Shown one piece after another: positions 1-5,932 of a stretch of DNA of 5,932 bases. The stretch comes from Benthicola sp964195715. GTDB taxonomy: Bacteria > Gemmatimonadota > Gemmatimonadetes > Palauibacterales > Palauibacteraceae. Location of the stretch: positions 1-5,932 of the forward strand of contig CAXMRU010000288.1 in the NCBI GenBank assembly GCA_964195715.1, in the 5' to 3' direction. Each line of letters begins with the position of its first letter. Position 1 is the first letter of the stretch. The translations under genes and the position numbers were made by a program. The notes below the pieces were generated by a model, which saw only the letters and a program-made list of their open reading frames with translations, did no database searches and was not told where the DNA came from.

Positions 1-31
1 CGATCTTGGGCGCCGGCACCCGACACACTCC

Positions 32-38
32 GAGGAGG
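32..38 (+). promoter_or_regulatory. Ribosome binding site for the phosphopantetheinyl transferase gene
   Basis: GAGGAGG at 32-38 lies 11 bases before the ATG at 50. The reading frame is open back to the window edge, but no ATG, GTG or TTG occurs in it upstream of 50, so this site supports the ATG at 50 as the start. No promoter can be made out in the 49 bases before the gene. The operon may begin outside the window. Confidence 0.7.
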
Positions 39-49
39 CGTCCCGAAAG

Positions 50-850
50 ATGGCAGACACCCTCCGCTACCCGAGGCTGTTCGCCAACCTCGAGTCCCAC
101 ACCCTATCGAGCCCCCAGGGCGCCAGCGCCGCCTTCGGCGAGTCCGACATACACGTGTGGAGGGCACGCCTGGACGTCCCGCGTGAGCGCCTGGGGCAGC
201 TGGAGCGAACGCTGGCACCGGGCGAGCGGGAGCGGATCACCAAGCTGCGTTCCGAAGCGGCTCGGCGACGCGCCACTGCCAGCCGCGGTCTCGTGCGGAA
301 CATCCTCGCGGGGTACGCCGAGAAGCCGGCAGCTGGGCTTCGCTTCACATATGGCCCCGCGGGCAAGCCGGAGATGTCAGGCGGCGTCGGCGGTGAGTTC
401 CTCTACTTCAACAGCGCGCACTCGGGAGACTTGCTGCTGGTCGCCGTGGGCCGTGTCCCGACCCTCGGCATCGACGTCGAACGCATCCGACCGATCGTCC
501 GTGCGGAGAGCGTCGCACGACGCGCCTTCCTGGAAGAGGAGCGACGGCGGATCGAGACGCTTCCTCCGGAACACCGGAACGAGGCTTTCATCACTTGCTG
601 GACGCGCAAGGAAGCGTGCGTCAAGGCGGTCGGCGAGGGGGTGTGGTCCGCCTTCGGCCGGTTCGAGGTCTCACTCGCGCCCGGCGAGCCGGCACGGGTG
701 CTGTCGGTGGACGGCGACCCGGCCGCTGCCGCGGACTGGTCACTGTACCATCTGGAGCCCGCGCCAGGCTCCGTGGGAGCGCTGGCGGTTCACGGTACAG
801 GGTGGCGGTTGTGGGCCGGCACGCATTATCCCCTGGAGGCTGAGACGTGA
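50..850 (+). CDS. Sfp-type 4'-phosphopantetheinyl transferase superfamily protein
   Basis: Predicted cytosolic enzyme of 266 residues that moves the 4'-phosphopantetheine arm of coenzyme A onto a conserved serine of acyl- or peptidyl-carrier proteins, activating fatty acid, polyketide or nonribosomal peptide machinery. The family motifs appear in order: GKP (105-107), FNSAHS (120-125), GIDVE (140-144) and CWTRKEACVKAVGEG (183-197). By analogy with Sfp, D142, E144 and E188 are the magnesium ligands and K192 lies in the conserved KEA-x-x-K element. The length (about 230-270 is usual) and the two-lobed layout fit the Sfp class rather than the short AcpS class. About 30 residues precede the first typical strand (DIHVWRARLD, 33-42), which is common in this class. 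The start is the ATG with a good ribosome binding site. The stop overlaps the next gene's GTG by 4 bp, so co-translation is likely. No carrier protein or synthase is in the window, so the target is unknown. The family call is secure; the partner is not. Confidence 0.93.
   Translation: MADTLRYPRLFANLESHTLSSPQGASAAFGESDIHVWRARLDVPRERLGQLERTLAPGERERITKLRSEAARRRATASRGLVRNILAGYAEKPAAGLRFTYGPAGKPEMSGGVGGEFLYFNSAHSGDLLLVAVGRVPTLGIDVERIRPIVRAESVARRAFLEEERRRIETLPPEHRNEAFITCWTRKEACVKAVGEGVWSAFGRFEVSLAPGEPARVLSVDGDPAAAADWSLYHLEPAPGSVGALAVHGTGWRLWAGTHYPLEAET
835..839 (+). promoter_or_regulatory. Ribosome binding site and GTGA start/stop overlap before fdrA-like gene
   Basis: GGAGG at 835-839 is followed by a 7-base spacer and a GTG start at 847. 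The upstream TGA stop (848-850) overlaps this start in the tetranucleotide GTGA. The site lies inside the end of the upstream coding region, the usual layout of translational coupling. It also fixes the FdrA start, since the protein from this GTG opens with the typical FdrA amino terminus. Confidence 0.75.
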
Positions 851-2535
851 GCGTTCTGAAGACGGATGTGCGGCCGGGCGGCTACTACGACTCGATCGTG
901 TTGATGCAGCTGCAGGCCGCCCTCGCGGAGCTGCCGGACGTCCTGGACGCCGCCGCCGTGATGGCCACGCCGGACAACCAAGCGCTCCTCGCGGCGAGTG
1001 AACTCCTGCCCGACGAGGCTATCGAAGCCGGTCCCGCTGATCTGCTCGTGGTGGTCCGGGCCGAAACCGAGAGCGCCGCTGCCGAGGCTCTGTCGCATGT
1101 GGACGCCCTCCTGGTCCGGGGTGGTGGGGCCGGCGTCGAGGACTTCCGACCCCGCAGCCTGGAGTCGGCCCTGAAGCTGCTGCCGGAAGCGCGGTGGGCT
1201 CAGATCTCGGTGCCGGGCCGCTTCGCCGCCGGCGTGGCAGGGGAAGCGCTCGACCGGGGGCTGCACGTCTTCCTGTACAGCGACAACGTGTCGCTGGCCG
1301 ACGAAGTCGCTCTCAAGACGAGAGGGGTAGCGGAAGGGCGGCTCGTGATGGGGCCGGACTGCGGCACGGCGTGGATCAACGGGATCGGGCTCGGGTTCGC
1401 CAACCGTGTGCGCCGCGGGGCCGTGGGCCTGGTGGGCGCGTCCGGCACAGGCCTGCAGGCCATCTGCAGCCACGTGCACGCGCTGGGCGGCGGCGTGTCA
1501 CACGCCATAGGCACCGGGGGGCGGGATCTGGATGCGGAGGTTGGCGCGATCACCTGCCGGCAGGGTCTGGACCTGCTGGCCCGCGATCCCGGGACAGACG
1601 TGATCGTTCTGGTCTCGAAGCCACCCGTTCCCTCGGTGGCCCGGGCCGTTCTGCGCGCCGCGAGGTGCACGGAAAAGCCTGTCGTGGTGCATTTTGTGGG
1701 ATTCTCGCCCCCGGCGCGGAGGCTTGGCTCCCTCTATTTCGCCACCAGCCTCGCGGAAGCCGCCTGGATGGCGGTCGAGTTGTCGAAGTCCGAAGCTGCG
1801 GCCGGGACGCCCTCACCAGGTGTAGGCAAAAGTGAGAGCACTCCCGGTTATCTGCGCGGCATGTTCTCGGGTGGCACACTGGCATCCGAGTCGCTCCTCG
1901 CACTCAGGAACTTCCTGGACCCGCTGCACTCCAACATGAAAGGCGATACGGTCCGGTCCCTGGAGACCGTGTCGCGCAGTGAAGCTCACACGATTCTCGA
2001 CCTCGGGGCGGATGAGTATACGGTGGGCCGCCTGCACCCGATGATCGACAACGACATGAGGATCCGCCGGATCGCTCAGGAAGCGGCGGACCCTGAGGTG
2101 GGGCTGATCCTCCTGGACGTGGTGCTGGGCGACGGGACGCATCCGGATCCAGCGGGCGAGTTGGCCCCGGCGATCGCTGATGCACGCCGCGCGCGGGACG
2201 TGGAATTCGTGGCTGTGGTGATTGGCACGGACGAAGATCCGCAGGACCTGGAATCCCAGGTCGAGACCCTGAGAGAGGCAGGCGCTCTGGTATTCGAGGA
2301 CCTCACGAATGCCCTGAGCCATGTCGTCGATCGTCTGGGGGGGTCGTTCGTGTCACGCGATCCACAGGTAGACCTGGAATCCCTGGCAGCGCCCGTACTC
2401 GCGATCAACCTCGGGCTGGAGTCGTTCGCGGCCAGCCTGGTGGACCAGGGAGCCCAGGCGATCCACGTCGACTGGCGTCCCCCGGCCGGTGGAGACGATA
2501 GATTGATGGCGATTCTCGAGAGAATGAGGAGGTAG
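847..2535 (+). CDS. fdrA: FdrA/AllF-family protein, likely oxamate-carbamoyltransferase-type subunit
   Basis: A 562-residue protein of the FdrA family, which shares its fold with succinyl-CoA synthetase and was long annotated as an acyl-CoA synthetase. E. coli FdrA (AllF; about 555 residues) is a subunit assigned to oxamate carbamoyltransferase, which makes carbamoyl phosphate and oxamate from oxalurate. Visible family marks: an amino terminus with YYDSIVLM (13-20) and VMATPDNQALL (38-48); GPDCGTAWINGIGLGFAN (169-186); the glycine-rich GLVGASGTGLQ (194-204); IGTGGRDL (221-228); a low-complexity linker (about 312-333) leading to RGMFSGGTL (337-345); HPMIDNDMR (397-405); and the signature end with VDWRPPAGGD (541-550). 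The N-terminal part resembles the CoA- or nucleotide-binding half of succinyl-CoA synthetase alpha and the C-terminal part the ligase half. No membrane segments are seen. It overlaps the upstream gene by 4 bp and is followed after 4 bases by a DUF1116 gene, its usual partner. The family is clear; the exact substrate in this organism is inferred only. Confidence 0.9.
   Translation: MSVLKTDVRPGGYYDSIVLMQLQAALAELPDVLDAAAVMATPDNQALLAASELLPDEAIEAGPADLLVVVRAETESAAAEALSHVDALLVRGGGAGVEDFRPRSLESALKLLPEARWAQISVPGRFAAGVAGEALDRGLHVFLYSDNVSLADEVALKTRGVAEGRLVMGPDCGTAWINGIGLGFANRVRRGAVGLVGASGTGLQAICSHVHALGGGVSHAIGTGGRDLDAEVGAITCRQGLDLLARDPGTDVIVLVSKPPVPSVARAVLRAARCTEKPVVVHFVGFSPPARRLGSLYFATSLAEAAWMAVELSKSEAAAGTPSPGVGKSESTPGYLRGMFSGGTLASESLLALRNFLDPLHSNMKGDTVRSLETVSRSEAHTILDLGADEYTVGRLHPMIDNDMRIRRIAQEAADPEVGLILLDVVLGDGTHPDPAGELAPAIADARRARDVEFVAVVIGTDEDPQDLESQVETLREAGALVFEDLTNALSHVVDRLGGSFVSRDPQVDLESLAAPVLAINLGLESFAASLVDQGAQAIHVDWRPPAGGDDRLMAILERMRR
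2526..2533 (+). promoter_or_regulatory. Ribosome binding site for the DUF1116 gene
   Basis: GAGGAGGT at 2526-2533 is a near-perfect anti-16S match, with a 6-base spacer to the GTG start at 2540. It overlaps the last codons and stop of the FdrA gene, so translation of the two proteins is probably linked. A second in-frame GTG (codon 4, 2549) is too far from this site to be preferred. Confidence 0.75.
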
Positions 2536-2539
2536 CTCG

Positions 2540-3778
2540 GTGGACCTCGTGCAAGCCAACAAGACGGCTGTCGAACGCATGATGACGGCGCGCCCGCTGC
2601 TGAAGGGAGTCGCCACGGCTCGGGACGTGATCCCCGGGATGCGGGACGGACTTATCCTGCACGCCGGCCCGCCCATCGAGTGGGAGCGGATGTCGGGCCC
2701 TCTACGCGGTGCTGTGGTCGGGGCCATGCTTTTCGAGGGACTGGCGAAGGACGAGGTCGAGGCGACTGCCCTGGTGGAGAACGGCGAAATCGAGTTCGAG
2801 CCGTGTCACCACCACCAGACGGTGGGTCCGATGGCCGGCGTGACCTCGGCTTCGATGGCCGTCTACGTGGTAGAGAACGTCACGCACGGCAACCGGGCCT
2901 TCTCCACCCTGAACGAGGGATACGGCAAGGTGCTCAGGTACGGCGCCTACGCCCCGGAGGTCCTGGAGAAGCTGCGCTGGATGAACGATGTGATGGCGCC
3001 GGTCCTCGTCGAGGCGCTGGCCATGCGGGACGAGCTTGACCTGCGCGCCCTCCTTGCCGAGGCCCTCCACATGGGGGACGAGGGCCACAACCGGAACAAG
3101 GCGGGGTCGCTGCTGTTCCTCAAGCTCCTGTCCCCGTACGTGGCGCGTGCCGCCGATCCAGCCGTCGCATCGGAGGTCCTGAGTTTCCTCGGAGACAACG
3201 CCCTCAGCGTGCTCAACCCGGTGATGGCCGCCTGCAAGGCGATGGCGGACGCCGCGCACGGGGTGGAGGGCAGCACCATCGTGACGGCCATGGCCCGCAA
3301 CGGGACCGACTTCGGCATCCGGGTGAGCGGCTTGGGCGACGACTGGTTCACCGCGCCCGCGCAGGTGCCTGACGGGCTGTATTTCTCCGGTTTCAACGCC
3401 GCCGATGCCAACGCCGACATCGGCGACAGCACCATAACCGAAACCGCCGGGATCGGTGGCTTCGCGATGGCGGCGGCACCCGCGATCGTCGCGTTCGTGA
3501 GCGGCACGCCGAAGGACGCGGTGAACACGACGATGGAGATGTACGAGATCACCGAGACTGACAATCTCCACTTCACGATTCCTGCCCTGGACTTCCGCGG
3601 TACGCCGACCGGCATCGACATCCGGAAGGTGGTGGAGCTCGGGATCACCCCGCGCATCAACACGGGGATCGCGCATCGCGAGGCCGGAGTGGGTCAGGTG
3701 GGAGCCGGCCTGGTGCGACCGCCGATGGAGGTGTTCGAGGCGGCGCTGCTGGCCTACGCGGAGCGCTACGGGATCTAG
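2540..3778 (+). CDS. DUF1116 family protein (YlbE/AllG-like), partner of FdrA
   Basis: A 412-residue predicted cytosolic protein of the DUF1116 family (E. coli YlbE/AllG and YahG; about 420-470 residues). YlbE is one of three subunits assigned to oxamate carbamoyltransferase in E. coli, with FdrA and the DUF2877 protein YlbF. Conserved blocks seen here: CHHHQTVGPMAGVTSASM (89-106), FSTLNEGYGKVLRYGAY (121-137), MGDEGHNRNKAG (178-189), NGTDFGIRVSG (254-264), GDSTITETAGIGGFAMA (295-311), and a long carboxy-terminal block with PTGIDIRKVVELGI (356-369), INTGIAHREAG (373-383) and LVRPPMEVFEAALLA (391-405). The invariant-looking histidines (H90-H92, H183, H379) could bind a metal or substrate; that is inference. 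The GTG start is chosen from the strong ribosome binding site and a 4-base gap from FdrA, whose operon it clearly shares. The usual next gene, DUF2877, is absent: the stop instead meets the stop of a convergent amidase gene. Family assignment is firm, molecular role moderate. Confidence 0.9.
   Translation: MDLVQANKTAVERMMTARPLLKGVATARDVIPGMRDGLILHAGPPIEWERMSGPLRGAVVGAMLFEGLAKDEVEATALVENGEIEFEPCHHHQTVGPMAGVTSASMAVYVVENVTHGNRAFSTLNEGYGKVLRYGAYAPEVLEKLRWMNDVMAPVLVEALAMRDELDLRALLAEALHMGDEGHNRNKAGSLLFLKLLSPYVARAADPAVASEVLSFLGDNALSVLNPVMAACKAMADAAHGVEGSTIVTAMARNGTDFGIRVSGLGDDWFTAPAQVPDGLYFSGFNAADANADIGDSTITETAGIGGFAMAAAPAIVAFVSGTPKDAVNTTMEMYEITETDNLHFTIPALDFRGTPTGIDIRKVVELGITPRINTGIAHREAGVGQVGAGLVRPPMEVFEAALLAYAERYGI
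3775..3778. other. Overlapping convergent stop codons in CTAG
   Basis: The palindrome CTAG carries the TAG stop of the plus-strand DUF1116 gene (3776-3778) and the TAG stop of the minus-strand amidase (3777-3775). No base separates the two coding regions, and I find no hairpin plus T-run around it. Transcripts from both operons must therefore run into, or end inside, the opposing gene. Confidence 0.95.
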
Positions 3779-5244
3779 TCGGGAGGCGGCAGGTCGAGAG
3801 GCGGCAGGCCGACCGGACGCAATTGCTCTATCCGCCCCGCCAGGGCCAGGACGGACTCTTCGCCCATAGCAGGTCCGACGATCTGCATGCCCACGGGAAG
3901 CCCGTTCGGGTCGAGTCCCGCCGGTACGCACGCCACGGGCAGGCTGGTCAGGGTGAGGACAAACGTGGGGGCGATCCACTCGATGTAGGTGGCCATCTTC
4001 CGTCCCCCGATGGTCTCGGGGTAATCCTGCTCGACCGGGAAGGGGGGCACCGGTACGCAGGGCGTGAGCACGTGGTCGTACCGCTCGAACACGCCGGCCA
4101 TCGTCCGCCGCAGCTCCTCCCGGGCCCGCTCGGCCGCCTCGATCTCGGCGGGTTCGAGCGCCAGGCCGGCCCGGATGTTCCCCGCCAGGTTCGGTCCCAG
4201 CTGGTCCAGGCGATCCAGCAGCGCGGCGTGGTGCTTGATCATCCAGCGGCCGCGCAGTGTGAGGAACGTGTCGAAGCCGGCCGAGAGGTCCAGGTCGATC
4301 TGATCCACCTCTACGCCAGCGCCATCCAGCGACTCCGCGGCCTCCCGGCACACGCGCTCCAGGCTCGGGTCGGTGCCGAGACCGGCCACGTCGGGCGCGT
4401 ACGCGACGCGCGATCCTTCTGCGGGGCCGCGCTCGACGGCACCTGTGAAATCGCGCCTCGCACCGAATTGGGAATGTGGGAATTCGTGTATAGGGCCCCA
4501 CACGGCCTGCAGCATCATGGCCACATCCGCGACCGTGCGCCCCATCGGTCCGGTGACGCTGAGGTCGTCCGCCGGCCAGTCGTTCGGCACGGTGGGAACG
4601 AGGCCCGGGGAAGGGCGCAGGCCGACCACGCCGCAGAACGAGGCCGGCACGCGCAGTGAGCCCCCGAGGTCCGTGCCCTCGGCCAACGCGATCATCCCCG
4701 TCGCGAGGGCCGCCGCTCCGCCGCCTGTCGATCCTCCGGCGCTCAGCTCTGTGTTCCACGGATTGCGGGTACGGCCGAAAACCTCGTTGAACGTGTTGCC
4801 GCCCGCCGCGAACTCGGGCGTGTTGGTCTTCCCGAGGATCACGGCGCCGGCCGCCCGCAGGCGGCGCACCACGAGCGCATCTTCGACCGGTACGTGATCC
4901 GAGTAGAGGGGCGAGCCGTAGGTCGTGCGCACCCCGGCGACGGGCGTGATGTCCTTGATCCCGACGGGCAGCCCGCACATGGGGCCGGGGTCCTCGCCCG
5001 CCGCGAGTCGGCCCTCGAGCTCGCGGGCCTGCTCTCGTGCGGTCGGATCCAGCGTGACGACCGCGTTGATCGGACCGTTGTGGCGGTCGATCTGCTCGAG
5101 ACACGCATCCAGGACCTCGACCGGCGACAGCTCGCCGCCGGCCACCCTGCGCCACAGCTCGGTGGCCGAAAGGAGGGCGATCGAGACCTGATCGCTCACG
5201 GGTGCGGGCTCCGACGCGGGTTCCGAGCCGATCTCATCGACCAC
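3775..5244 (-). CDS. Amidase-signature family hydrolase
   Basis: A 489-residue predicted cytosolic hydrolase of the amidase-signature family (PF01425; about 450-510 residues usual), which cleaves carboxamides to an acid plus ammonia or amine. The Ser-cisSer-Lys triad is intact: K97 in GLPVGIKDI (91-99), cis-Ser S172 in SAGGSTGGGAAA (168-179), and the nucleophile S196 in GTDLGGSLRVPASFCG (190-205). The 24-residue spacing of the two serines matches fatty acid amide hydrolase. The usual GKTNTPEFA segment (138-146) and the C-terminal SLPVACVPAGL...GLPVGMQIVGP region (434-458) are also present. No GatB or GatC gene lies beside it, so a stand-alone amidase is more likely than a Glu-tRNA amidotransferase subunit; the substrate is unknown. 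It lies 10 bases downstream of the cyclase-family gene on the same strand, probably one operon. The start is uncertain: the GTG at 5244 gives a low-complexity Ser/Glu/Pro leader and a weak ribosome binding site, while a GTG at 5199 (codon 16) has GGAG 9 bases upstream. Its stop overlaps that of the convergent DUF1116 gene. Confidence 0.92.
   Translation of the reverse strand: MVDEIGSEPASEPAPVSDQVSIALLSATELWRRVAGGELSPVEVLDACLEQIDRHNGPINAVVTLDPTAREQARELEGRLAAGEDPGPMCGLPVGIKDITPVAGVRTTYGSPLYSDHVPVEDALVVRRLRAAGAVILGKTNTPEFAAGGNTFNEVFGRTRNPWNTELSAGGSTGGGAAALATGMIALAEGTDLGGSLRVPASFCGVVGLRPSPGLVPTVPNDWPADDLSVTGPMGRTVADVAMMLQAVWGPIHEFPHSQFGARRDFTGAVERGPAEGSRVAYAPDVAGLGTDPSLERVCREAAESLDGAGVEVDQIDLDLSAGFDTFLTLRGRWMIKHHAALLDRLDQLGPNLAGNIRAGLALEPAEIEAAERAREELRRTMAGVFERYDHVLTPCVPVPPFPVEQDYPETIGGRKMATYIEWIAPTFVLTLTSLPVACVPAGLDPNGLPVGMQIVGPAMGEESVLALAGRIEQLRPVGLPPLDLPPPD
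5209..5212 (-). promoter_or_regulatory. Possible ribosome binding site for an alternative amidase start at 5199
   Basis: Read on the minus strand, GGAG (5212 to 5209) is followed by 9 bases and a GTG (5199-5197) that begins V-S-D-Q-V-S-I-A-L-L, a common way for amidases to open. The longer start at 5244 has only a GAGGA 14 bases away. The shorter protein would be 474 residues and lose a leader rich in Ser, Glu and Pro. Confidence 0.4.
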
Positions 5245-5254
5245 CGCGATCCGC

Positions 5255-5932
5255 TCAGTCCTCGACGAACGCGATGGCGCGGCAGAACGCGGCTTCGCCT
5301 CCCTTGAACTTCCACGGGAAGATCCCGATGGTCAGGCGCTGATTCTGCAGCTCGGGCGCGCTGATGTCACCGCCCATGTTCTCGACGTGCATGCAATTCG
5401 ACGGAAACAGCTTGTTGTGGGTCAGCTGGTAGTCCTCATCGGGGAACAGGCGATCCACGCCTTCCGGGCCGCCGAACTTCTCCTCGGCCAGCTTTCGCAC
5501 CCGGTCGCAGTGCCCGAACGTGCCCTTGCCCAGGAAACGGCCGATTGGGAGATCCATCGGGTGGTCCGTGGAGACCGCGTCCACGCCCCAGATGTGGACC
5601 TCCTTCTCGAGCAGCCACGGGACCATGTCCGGGTGAGCGCCGGGGTGGAGGTGGATGTACCGTTCCTCGTCCGGCGTGGCCCCGAACTGGGCGAACCGGT
5701 GCCAACCCGTGTGCAGGATGACGATATCTCCCTTCTTCACCTCGACCCGGCTCTCGATCATGTCCGGCGTGTAGGCCGCCAGGTCGTCCATCTCGTCCGT
5801 GAGGTCCACGATCACCCCCGGGCTGTAAAGCCAGTCGAGCGGGATCTCGTCGATCGTCATTCCCCCGGTGACGAAGTGACGCGGCGCGTCGAGGTGCGTG
5901 CCAATGTGGTTCGACGTCTGGATGTACTGGGC
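5255..5932 (-). CDS. Cyclase-family (PF04199) metal-dependent hydrolase, 5' end cut off by window edge
   Basis: Partial gene: 225 codons are visible and the frame is open to the window edge, so the true start lies beyond 5932. The family (kynurenine formamidase, isatin hydrolase and many 'cyclase family' proteins) is usually about 210-270 residues long, so a few tens of residues are probably missing. The defining manganese/zinc motif HIGTHLDAPRHF lies at visible residues 9-20, encoded between about 5873 and 5908, upstream of the ATG at 5860. That internal ATG is therefore not the start. Other marks: GDIVILHTGWHRF (68-80), GVDAVSTDHP (116-125, where the family has another conserved acidic and histidine position), HNKLFPSNCMHVENM (172-186, with the conserved glutamate E184) and a GGEAAFCRAIAFVED end resembling the usual family C-terminus. 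Members hydrolyse cyclic or formylated amides, or lactone-like rings; the substrate here is not determinable. It is followed after 10 bases by the amidase, suggesting sequential steps on an amide. Isatin hydrolase or formamidase identity is possible but unproven. Confidence 0.9.
   Translation of the reverse strand, partial: AQYIQTSNHIGTHLDAPRHFVTGGMTIDEIPLDWLYSPGVIVDLTDEMDDLAAYTPDMIESRVEVKKGDIVILHTGWHRFAQFGATPDEERYIHLHPGAHPDMVPWLLEKEVHIWGVDAVSTDHPMDLPIGRFLGKGTFGHCDRVRKLAEEKFGGPEGVDRLFPDEDYQLTHNKLFPSNCMHVENMGGDISAPELQNQRLTIGIFPWKFKGGEAAFCRAIAFVED

Noticed and set aside
6..1001. Plus-strand open frame of 331 codons overlapping the phosphopantetheinyl transferase
   Set aside because: It is a frame-shifted shadow, rich in Arg/Ser/Pro, with no family features, and it covers a gene with clear motifs.
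847..2535. Classical succinyl-CoA synthetase alpha subunit (sucD)
   Set aside because: At 562 residues it is nearly twice the length of SucD, lacks the GHAGA-type loop, and ends in the FdrA-specific VDWRPPAGGD block. The next gene is DUF1116, not sucC.
3760..3830. Bidirectional terminator between the convergent operons
   Set aside because: There is no intergenic space, and no hairpin with a T-run is visible. The only repeat is a direct one inside the amidase tail.
3823..4659. Plus-strand open frame of 278 codons opposite the amidase
   Set aside because: It is antisense to the catalytic region of an intact amidase. Its composition is typical of a high-GC shadow, with no good ribosome binding site or domain.
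2702..5155. Very long minus-strand open frame (817 codons) across the DUF1116 gene and the amidase
   Set aside because: It is antisense to the recognised DUF1116 gene and out of frame with the amidase. Its product is arginine/glycine/alanine-rich with no domain. In GC-rich DNA such frames stay open because stop codons are rare.
3775..5244. GatA subunit of the Glu-tRNA(Gln) amidotransferase
   Set aside because: The triad is shared with GatA, but no gatB or gatC lies nearby and the partner is a cyclase-family hydrolase. A stand-alone amidase is likelier, though a tree would be needed to settle it.
1..5932. tRNA, rRNA, CRISPR array, insertion sequence or riboswitch
   Set aside because: The window is almost wholly coding with gaps of 10 bases or less between genes, and I saw no repeat arrays, terminal inverted repeats or transposase motifs.

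Overview
The window is a gene-dense, high-GC stretch (about two-thirds G+C by eye) of bacterial chromosome. Strong GGAGG-type ribosome binding sites, frequent GTG starts and 4-bp gene overlaps all point to a GC-rich bacterium. The lineage cannot be fixed from these 5.9 kb; an actinobacterium, a gemmatimonadote or a similar soil or marine phylum would all fit. Almost every base is coding. I see no tRNA, rRNA, mobile element, CRISPR array or long non-coding gap.

Left half, plus strand (50-3778): three tightly packed genes. First is a Sfp-type 4'-phosphopantetheinyl transferase. Its stop overlaps the GTG start of a FdrA/AllF-family protein (succinyl-CoA-synthetase-like fold). Four bases after FdrA comes a DUF1116 (YlbE/AllG) protein. 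In E. coli, FdrA and YlbE are, with YlbF (DUF2877, AllH), subunits assigned to oxamate carbamoyltransferase, the carbamoyl-phosphate-forming step of anaerobic allantoin breakdown. No DUF2877 gene and no carbamate kinase lie in the window.

Right half, minus strand (3775-5932): a cyclase-family (PF04199) metal-dependent hydrolase, whose 5' end is cut off by the window edge, is followed 10 bases later by an amidase-signature hydrolase with an intact Ser-Ser-Lys triad. The two operons converge, and the stop codons of the DUF1116 gene and the amidase share one CTAG tetranucleotide, leaving no room for an intergenic terminator.

A reasonable inference is a small nitrogen-scavenging locus. The cyclase-family enzyme would open a cyclic amide or similar ring, the amidase would release ammonia, and the FdrA-DUF1116 pair would handle a carbamoyl or related acyl group. 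The substrates are not readable from the sequence. The phosphopantetheinyl transferase does not obviously belong to such a pathway and is the odd member. The most interesting point is the FdrA-DUF1116 pair without its usual third subunit and kinase beside it, translationally coupled to a phosphopantetheinyl transferase.
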